A stretch of 19,559 nt of DNA from Methanolacinia sp964465295 (lineage in GTDB: Archaea; Halobacteriota; Methanomicrobia; Methanomicrobiales; Methanomicrobiaceae), in assembly GCA_964465295.1 (NCBI GenBank), contig CAYXKC010000026.1, forward strand, positions 1 to 19,559, in the 5' to 3' direction. How positions within the stretch are numbered: the stretch's first letter is position 1; each line of letters starts with the position of its first letter. The notes under the pieces are model-generated. The model searched no databases. It saw nothing but the letters and a program-made list of their open reading frames with translations, and had not been told where the DNA came from. The position numbers and the translations under genes are program-made. This document shows positions 14,466 to 19,559 of this stretch, in pieces.

Positions 14466-15212
14466 ATGTATAAACTCGTACTGCTCCGTCACGGTGAGAG
14501 CGTCTGGAACAAGGAGAACCGCTTCACGGGCTGGACCGATGTCGACCTGTCTGAAAAAGGGCTGGCAGAGGCGCATAAAGCGGGAAAACTCCTGATGGAT
14601 GAGGGATATCTCTTCGATATCGCGTACACCTCGGTCCTCAAGAGGGCGATTAGGACGCTGTGGATCACCCTCGATGAGATGGATCTGATGTGGATTCCGG
14701 TAACCCGCTCGTGGAGGCTTAATGAACGCCATTACGGCGCCCTTCAGGGGCTGAACAAGGCGGAGACCGCGGCAAAGTACGGCGACGAACAGGTCTTTAC
14801 CTGGAGGAGGAGCTATGAGATCCCTCCCCCGGCACTTGAAGAGACCGATGAGAGGAACCCGCGAAACGATCCAAGATATGCCGGACTTTCGCCTGCGGAA
14901 TATCCACTTACCGAATGCCTGAAGGATACCGTCGCAAGGTTTCTTCCTTACTGGAACGAAGAGATTGCCCCTGAGATAAGATCAGGAAAAAGAGTCCTTA
15001 TCGCCGCCCATGGAAACAGTCTCCGTGCTCTCATCAAGCATCTCGACAATATATCGGACGATGAGATATCGGAGCTCAACATACCCACCGGTGTTCCTCT
15101 GGTCTATGAACTCGACGATAACCTCAGGGCCCTGCGCCATTACTACCTCGGAGATCAGGCCGAGATCGAGGCCGCAATAAAGTCTGTCGAAGGCCAGGGC
15201 AAGTCGAAATAA
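14466..15212 (+). CDS. gpmA: 2,3-bisphosphoglycerate-dependent phosphoglycerate mutase
   Basis: Interconverts 3-phosphoglycerate and 2-phosphoglycerate in glycolysis/gluconeogenesis through a phosphohistidine intermediate. The 248-residue length matches the bacterial dPGM family. The catalytic residues are in place: LLRHGES with His9 (phospho-acceptor), Arg60, LNERHYG with Glu87, and AAHGNSLRALIKHLD with His182. The FTGWTDVDLS signature follows at 20-29, and the lid and C-terminal tail are complete. The start has AGGAGG with good spacing, only 16 bases after the zinc-ribbon gene, so it is likely cotranscribed. Archaea normally use a different, cofactor-independent enzyme (ApgM type), so this gene was probably acquired from bacteria. 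Whether 2,3-bisphosphoglycerate is available as primer in this cell is unknown. Confidence 0.96.
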   Translation: MYKLVLLRHGESVWNKENRFTGWTDVDLSEKGLAEAHKAGKLLMDEGYLFDIAYTSVLKRAIRTLWITLDEMDLMWIPVTRSWRLNERHYGALQGLNKAETAAKYGDEQVFTWRRSYEIPPPALEETDERNPRNDPRYAGLSPAEYPLTECLKDTVARFLPYWNEEIAPEIRSGKRVLIAAHGNSLRALIKHLDNISDDEISELNIPTGVPLVYELDDNLRALRHYYLGDQAEIEAAIKSVEGQGKSK

Positions 15213-15218
15213 TCCATT

Positions 15219-15229
15219 CTTATTTTTTA
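15219..15229 (+). terminator. T-rich terminator after gpmA
   Basis: CTTATTTTTTA, ten bases past the stop codon, within the 89-base convergent space before the PKD gene. No stem is obvious. Confidence 0.45.
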
Positions 15230-15301
15230 TACCGATTGTGAGTTTTAATTCCCGGGAGTCAGTCAAGAGAGTAATTCAGGGGAATTATATGACAATGGAT
15301 T

Positions 15302-16615
15302 TCACCCCATCCCGAAGAGACCTTTTAGCAGGAGCAGCCATTCGCTGTAAAGCCCGTGGATACGGACGGTCTCGCTCCTGAAGAATTCCGTTCCAGGTAT
15401 GCCAAAGACCCTGGTCCCGTTCTTTTCGGGAGTATGCTCCGTAACAACAGGTTCCTGCGTCTCCGAATAAGTCGGCAATCCAGTCGTTTGCGTCCCTGTT
15501 GCCGGGGTTTCTTCTGCGGGGTTAATGACCGAAATATAGTCCTTCTCTGTAGCGGTATAGGATTCTCCTTCGCCATTCGTAACCGTGAGCGAAACGTCAT
15601 AGTCCCCCGGGAAATTGTATATGTGAACCGGGTTTGGATCTGAAGACGTCCCGTCCTCAAAATCCCAGAAATACGATTTGATCTCCATACCTGTAGGAGT
15701 CTTGCTCGTGAATTTAACGGTCAGCGGGGTCTCGCCTGTCTTTTTATCTGCAGTAAAAGATGCGGCAAGACCACTTGTTACAGAGATATACCCATTTCGG
15801 GTGTACGTGTTAGACCTTGATTTGTCCGATGTAACCATAAGCTCCACAGTATAATTCCCGATCTTTGAATATTCATGTACCGGGTTTCTCTCTGTGGAGG
15901 ATTTTCCGTCGCCAAACTTCCAGTACCATGTGGTTATCTCTCCGAATGATATCGTCGACTGGTCTGTGAACTTCACCTTGAGCGGCGGTTTTCCTGATTT
16001 GATATCTGCAGTAAAGAGGGCGACGGGTGTAGGGTTGCTTACTTTTATATCTGTCTGGTATTTGTCGATTTTCCCGTTGATGCCTGTGACCGTCAGGACC
16101 ACCGTGTAGGTATTAGGGATTGTGAATGTATGAACCGGGTTCTTTGTGGAATCCTCGGGCTGTCCATCGTTGAAATTCCATGACGTGTCATGCACCCCGT
16201 AAGTGAGGTCGGTAAACGTAACCTCGAGGGGTGCATCTCCCTCTGTAACAGATGCAGAGAAGCATGCCTCAAGTTCGGGCTCTTTCATTACGACATTCTT
16301 CACGCTGGACTCTGTGATACCGTTATCAAAGACAGTTGTCAGGTTTACTGTGTAGGTGGCAACTTCAGGGTAGATGTACACAGGATTTTGCTGCGTGCTG
16401 TCAATTTCACCGTCGGAGTCAAAATCCCATTTCCAGGTGGTTACCGTTCCCGATCCGACTTTCCCTTTAAAAAAAACCTTTAGATAATCCGCTTCCTCCC
16501 CCTGTTCATATGTAAAGGTTGTGGTAAGTGCCGATGCCGGAACTATAATGATGAATAAAAGAACTGCAAAAAGGGTAATTAGCCTGAATCTCCGGGAATT
16601 TACATATCCGGAAAT
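15302..16615 (-). CDS. Secreted four-PKD-domain protein with apparent AUU start
   Basis: Surface or secreted protein of 437 residues. Read back from the PKD domains, the frame is open to the upstream gene's TAA (16618-16616) and encodes a good signal peptide: VNSRRFRLITLFAVLLF, then VPASA at 25-29. That stretch contains no ATG, GTG or TTG. The only well-placed start is ATT at 16615-16613, five bases after GGAGGTG (16627-16621) inside the last codons of the upstream gene, suggesting coupled translation from AUU. A GTG at 16381 would remove the signal and half of PKD 1. Four PKD beta-sandwich domains follow (about 30-108, 112-188, 190-272 and 274-357), each with a W-x-F-x-D/N-G core and NPVH-Y motif. 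A Thr/Pro-rich spacer and a hydrophobic tail (LYSEWLLLLKGLFGMG) end the protein; no PGF-type sorting signal is seen. PKD domains act in adhesion and surface-layer contacts. Confidence 0.82.
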   Translation of the reverse strand: MSGYVNSRRFRLITLFAVLLFIIIVPASALTTTFTYEQGEEADYLKVFFKGKVGSGTVTTWKWDFDSDGEIDSTQQNPVYIYPEVATYTVNLTTVFDNGITESSVKNVVMKEPELEACFSASVTEGDAPLEVTFTDLTYGVHDTSWNFNDGQPEDSTKNPVHTFTIPNTYTVVLTVTGINGKIDKYQTDIKVSNPTPVALFTADIKSGKPPLKVKFTDQSTISFGEITTWYWKFGDGKSSTERNPVHEYSKIGNYTVELMVTSDKSRSNTYTRNGYISVTSGLAASFTADKKTGETPLTVKFTSKTPTGMEIKSYFWDFEDGTSSDPNPVHIYNFPGDYDVSLTVTNGEGESYTATEKDYISVINPAEETPATGTQTTGLPTYSETQEPVVTEHTPEKNGTRVFGIPGTEFFRSETVRIHGLYSEWLLLLKGLFGMG

Positions 16616-18397
16616 TTATGCACCTCCGAAGATCTGGAATCCTCTCTCTCCTTCCCCGATAAAAAAGAGGAAGAGCATAAGAATGACCAGGACCGGGATT
16701 GCAGCTGCAATCGCCGCCTGGCGGTCGTCAAGATTGTATGTCTCCTTTAAGCCGGTGAACTGGAGGAAGAAGGCCCATAAAGGAGCGATAAAAATACCGA
16801 AGAGTGGTATAAGGCCTGCAACCGCGAAGGGGCACATGGAATAAGCAGCAATTCTTATGTCGTCCAGAATGTCCTCTGCATTTCCGGTTATAAGCAGCCC
16901 GAGATAGAGGAGTGCTCCGTTGAATATCGCGTATATTATCCCCAGGACTACAATCTCGATTACCAGGAAGATCAATGCGCCTCCGTCCTTAAGCGAGGTC
17001 ATCTCGGGGTAGGTTGAAGGGTCGAGCGATCCTGCGAAGAACTGGATTATTATTCCTGTCACAAACCCGAACACGGCAAGTGCGATGACGAGAACCGGAA
17101 GCGCCTCCAGCGGGTCCTGCCCCTTCGTCATCCTGAAGGTCTCAACAGGTGCCCTTATGAAGCCTATCAGTCTTCCGACAATTGAATCATCAGGGGAATA
17201 TGAACTTCTGACTCCAAGCCCGAGAGGGTCCCTTGAATCTTTCCTGCTGATCTTCTTTTTCGCAGGTTTTCTCCGTCTTGGGGGTTTTGCTGTTTTTACT
17301 CTTGGTGCAGGTTTTGCAGAGAAGAAATCGTCATCATCGGCCCTGTCGGCATCGATTATTCCCGTTCCCTGTTTAGGTGCGGCATTAAAACCGCTTCCGC
17401 CTGCACCTCCTCCAATTGTTGCCCCGCATGACGAACAGAACCTGGCGCCCGGAGCATTCTGCCACCCGCACTGCGGGCAGAATGCCGTCTCCGGCGGCTT
17501 TGCAGAGAATCCGCTTCCCTGACCTGCCGGCTGAGATGCGGGCTGCTGTGGCGGCGCCTGATAAGCGGGAGCTCTCTGTGCTCCAAGGCCGGGGATGTGT
17601 GCGACACTACCTCCGGTGGATATTATATCCCTTATTGCTCCTGCCCACGTATCCCTCTCCTGCCACCTGTTTCCCGTATGCCAGTGCGAGAAGGTTAGCC
17701 TCATCGTCCTGATGTCTCCATTGGGAGATTCGACATTTAGGGCAATAACCGGCTCTTTCTGGGAATTAGTCTCGATATCCACGTTCCGGACAGAACTGAG
17801 AGATATCGATGCCGGTTTGTTCGGGTGGTTGGGGTCCGTGAGTGAAAGCTCTTTTCCGGTAAGTTTTAATGTAAATTCCTGTGATTTAACAACAATATTG
17901 TGGGCCTGAAGTACAACCCCCCCCGGTCCGGTGGCGCCGGGTGCAACAGGCCTCCCGGGCGACATCTGCATGGAAGGACCTTCAGAGAAAGGGGTCTGAT
18001 ATTGTGCCGGGGAAGGAGCGGGTGTCTCCGGGATATTTGCCGGAACGAACTCGGAGATCAATCCTTCAAGCTCCTTTTTAAGGTAATCCCTCTCCATGTT
18101 CCGCATCCCCGAAAAATCCTGTGAGAAGATGAGCGTCATCTTCTTCTGCGAACCATCAGGCGCCTTTATCGAGAGGACCAGGGTAGGCTCGTCTGAGATG
18201 GTCTGGCCTGTCTTAACAGAACCGATAACAGGAAGAGGGATCTCAATCGGTGTGGACGCTTTTGTATTGTCCTCCGAAAGAAAAACTCTCCTGTTTGTCA
18301 GGTACATCCTGAATTCGACTGTTTTTATCTCAATATTTGGAATTTCGAAAATTATTTTCTCATTATTTCCCAGTACCGGAGCTGGCGTTGCAATCAC
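16616..18397 (-). CDS. Zinc-ribbon protein with two PH-like segments and C-terminal Yip1 domain
   Basis: A 593-residue membrane protein of unknown function. Two similar beta-rich segments (about 8-117 and 159-262) each follow the plan 'strand with TxxRxFL / LTGKELSL, SVKTGQ / SVRNVDI, LSIKAPDG / LNVESPNG, a strand, then a W/Y-containing helix'. They are joined by a Pro-rich linker. A zinc ribbon follows (Cys307, 310, 321, 324: CPQC, CSSC), then an acidic DRADDDDFF and a very basic stretch (366-389). A Yip1 domain with about five helices (403-582) ends the protein, with IGFIRAPVETF as lead-in. The start is GTG at 18397; the next Met lies inside the first segment. There is no separate Shine-Dalgarno sequence, and a TATA box (18425-18434) fits a near-leaderless message. 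The PKD gene lies directly downstream in frame, with its ribosome binding site inside this gene. Confidence 0.85.
   Translation of the reverse strand: MIATPAPVLGNNEKIIFEIPNIEIKTVEFRMYLTNRRVFLSEDNTKASTPIEIPLPVIGSVKTGQTISDEPTLVLSIKAPDGSQKKMTLIFSQDFSGMRNMERDYLKKELEGLISEFVPANIPETPAPSPAQYQTPFSEGPSMQMSPGRPVAPGATGPGGVVLQAHNIVVKSQEFTLKLTGKELSLTDPNHPNKPASISLSSVRNVDIETNSQKEPVIALNVESPNGDIRTMRLTFSHWHTGNRWQERDTWAGAIRDIISTGGSVAHIPGLGAQRAPAYQAPPQQPASQPAGQGSGFSAKPPETAFCPQCGWQNAPGARFCSSCGATIGGGAGGSGFNAAPKQGTGIIDADRADDDDFFSAKPAPRVKTAKPPRRRKPAKKKISRKDSRDPLGLGVRSSYSPDDSIVGRLIGFIRAPVETFRMTKGQDPLEALPVLVIALAVFGFVTGIIIQFFAGSLDPSTYPEMTSLKDGGALIFLVIEIVVLGIIYAIFNGALLYLGLLITGNAEDILDDIRIAAYSMCPFAVAGLIPLFGIFIAPLWAFFLQFTGLKETYNLDDRQAAIAAAIPVLVILMLFLFFIGEGERGFQIFGGA
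16621..16627 (-). promoter_or_regulatory. Ribosome binding site of the PKD gene, inside the upstream coding end
   Basis: On the minus strand GGAGGTG, a full match to the Shine-Dalgarno core, encodes Gly-Gly-Ala at the end of the zinc-ribbon/Yip1 protein. It lies five bases before ATT (16615-16613), the proposed start of the PKD protein, with the TAA between. Confidence 0.6.
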
Positions 18398-18424
18398 CTA
18401 TATCTTTATTTTGAAATATATGTG

Positions 18425-18434
18425 CTTTATATAG
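18425..18434 (-). promoter_or_regulatory. TATA box of the zinc-ribbon/Yip1-PKD operon
   Basis: On the minus strand CTATATAAAG is centred about 32 bases upstream of the GTG start, so transcription would begin around 18403, a few bases before the start codon. It lies in a 121-base divergent region shared with the PEGA gene. Confidence 0.55.
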
Positions 18435-18518
18435 AAATGATTTGCCCATAAACATCCCAAAATACCGGGATCAATTGACCCTGAAAAAGGTTAAACGCAT
18501 GAAAAGCAATCATTTTTT

Positions 18519-19559
18519 ATGAAATATATTATGAACAGCAGGATGGTGGCTGCAGTCTTTCTCGTGACTGTTCTCTTTTTCTGCCACACTGCGTCCGCCG
18601 TCGGCGGGGATGTCGGATGGTATGAAATCCATTGCAACGTTGACGGTGCAGATGTCTATTTTGACGGAATGTATAAAGGCCAGATACACAGCGGCGTATT
18701 GTCCGTGGGAGTATATACCACCGGTTCGCCGTACAGCACAGTATCCGTTCAGAAGGACGGTTATTACACCGCAACCACGCAGCTTCCGTCGGCACCTGCT
18801 GCAGGAGAGACCTCCAATGTCTATGTAACGCTGAATCCGCAGCCCACCCAGACGGAATCCGGGTACGGCTCGATCTATGTATCGACCAGCCCCTCCGGTG
18901 CGAGGATTCATCTAAACGACCAGTACCAGGGCTTATCGCCGATTACAATAAGCGGTCTCCGGCCAGGATCATACTCCATAGATGCGGAGATGAACGGATA
19001 TGAGAATGCAGAAAAGACTGTCACAGTCTCGGAAGGAACGACAAAGAACGTCTACCTTGCGCTTGAATCCCCCGGGTCGGTCTCTGTGGAATCCAACCCG
19101 GCTGATGCTTACGTATACGTAAACGGGAATATGGTCGGAAAGACCCCTTATGTGGTCACAGGGCTTTCGGGAGGCGATCATGAGTTCATGGTGACGAAGA
19201 ATGGTTATTACAACTGGAAGAAGACGGTGAACGTCGTCGAAGGGCAGCAAAAATCAATATACGCCACCCTGCAATCAATAGACCAGACCCAGTCGATCCT
19301 TGTTACATCCGGGCCGTCGGGAGCTAAGATCTACCTCGACGGCGTGTACAAGGGGGAGACGATGAGCGGCCAGGCGTTTCCGATAAATGATGTCTCGCCC
19401 GGAATTCATTCCCTGGTCCTTGAACTTGACGGGTACCCTGATTACAGGACAAGCGTTTCTATAGTCCAGGGCGGACCTGCCGTCGAGATAGATGCGGTGA
19501 TGGGCGAAGATCCGGCACAGAAGACAGGTTCTATCTATGTAACTTCGACGCCTTCCGGT
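18519..19559 (+). CDS. PEGA-repeat surface protein, 3' end outside window
   Basis: Exported protein of at least 347 residues, open to the window end. The first in-frame ATG (18519) gives MKYIMNSRMVAAVFL...TASA, a good signal peptide cut near residue 27; ATG at 18531 is also possible. No clear ribosome binding site is seen. The mature part is tandem PEGA domains: about 30-106 (a divergent unit with one Cys), 112-180, 183-250 and 254-325. A fifth begins at the window end (GSIYVTSTPSG). Each repeat shows 'SI-Y-V-S-PSGA-(I/V)YLDG---G-TP' then 'GLxxGxHxxxVxKxGY'. PEGA domains are small beta folds common in archaeal and bacterial surface proteins. It is divergent from the zinc-ribbon/Yip1-PKD operon. 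Anchoring cannot be judged because the C-terminus is missing. Confidence 0.88.
   Translation, partial: MKYIMNSRMVAAVFLVTVLFFCHTASAVGGDVGWYEIHCNVDGADVYFDGMYKGQIHSGVLSVGVYTTGSPYSTVSVQKDGYYTATTQLPSAPAAGETSNVYVTLNPQPTQTESGYGSIYVSTSPSGARIHLNDQYQGLSPITISGLRPGSYSIDAEMNGYENAEKTVTVSEGTTKNVYLALESPGSVSVESNPADAYVYVNGNMVGKTPYVVTGLSGGDHEFMVTKNGYYNWKKTVNVVEGQQKSIYATLQSIDQTQSILVTSGPSGAKIYLDGVYKGETMSGQAFPINDVSPGIHSLVLELDGYPDYRTSVSIVQGGPAVEIDAVMGEDPAQKTGSIYVTSTPSG

Noticed and set aside
15289..15381. Short forward frame starting near 15289, overlapping the PKD gene end
   Set aside because: About 30 codons, overlaps the 3' end of the PKD gene on the opposite strand, no motif.
16379..16381. GTG as start of the PKD protein
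   Set aside because: It would begin in the middle of the first PKD domain and remove a complete signal peptide encoded upstream in the same frame.
16606..16611. ATG in another frame just after the upstream stop of the PKD gene
   Set aside because: It is followed immediately by TAA, so it cannot start a protein.
18529..18911. Reverse frames opposite the PEGA gene
   Set aside because: The forward frame has a signal peptide and four PEGA repeats; the reverse frames show no motif.
1..19559. CRISPR arrays, tRNA or rRNA genes, insertion sequences
   Set aside because: I saw no regularly spaced direct repeats, no tRNA cloverleaf or rRNA-like sequence and no transposase frame; a search tool could still find weak cases or elements hidden in the gaps.

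Overview
The window looks like part of a genome from a methanogenic euryarchaeon, most likely of the order Methanomicrobiales (something like Methanolacinia, Methanoplanus or a relative; the genus is a guess). The signs are: a membrane pyrophosphatase of archaeal/bacterial type, a CHASE4-PAS signalling protein with the degenerate 'LNDEIRNPL' C-terminus typical of methanogens, a TrmB-family regulator, an archaeal HAE3-type RND transporter, PKD and PEGA surface proteins, a PGF-CTERM anchored protein, zinc-ribbon/Yip1 membrane proteins, archaeal TATA boxes and T-rich terminators, and GGAGGT-type ribosome binding sites. Two runs of exactly 100 N mark scaffold gaps of unknown true size.

Layout. 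1-1833: 3' part of hppA, a K+-dependent membrane pyrophosphatase. 1834-2221: long intergenic stretch with a possible structured RNA and a promoter for a small multi-spanning membrane protein (2222-2755). 2793-7414, all on the minus strand: a 137-residue cysteine-containing protein, a 761-residue RND transporter starting at TTG, and a CHASE4-HAMP-PAS receptor whose phospho-acceptor His is replaced by Asp. Divergent from these is a TrmB-family regulator (7468-8250), an obvious candidate regulator of that run. 8308-9425: a small charged helical protein and a stand-alone Yip1 membrane protein. 9562-9661: gap. 9694-9975 (minus): a small membrane protein. 10231-10956: an exported PGF-CTERM protein interrupted by the second gap. 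10963-12738 (minus): a membrane histidine kinase of the HisKA_2 type with two PAS domains.

12929 to the end is the most unusual part. A zinc-ribbon membrane protein (12929-14449) lies 16 bases upstream of gpmA, a bacterial-type 2,3-bisphosphoglycerate-dependent phosphoglycerate mutase. Convergent to them is a two-gene minus-strand operon: a second zinc-ribbon protein with two N-terminal PH-like segments and a C-terminal Yip1 domain (16616-18397), then a secreted four-PKD protein. That PKD gene has no ATG, GTG or TTG start in front of its signal peptide. It sits in frame directly behind the upstream TAA, with a perfect Shine-Dalgarno sequence in the last codons of the upstream gene, so it appears to start at AUU. 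Divergent from this pair, a PEGA-repeat surface protein runs off the window end.

Working together: the two zinc-ribbon proteins share an N-terminal domain and a cytoplasm-to-membrane layout, and one is translationally coupled to a surface protein. They may belong to a cell-envelope system, but this is inference from layout only. The two receptors have no response regulator or chemotaxis gene in the window, so their outputs are unknown.
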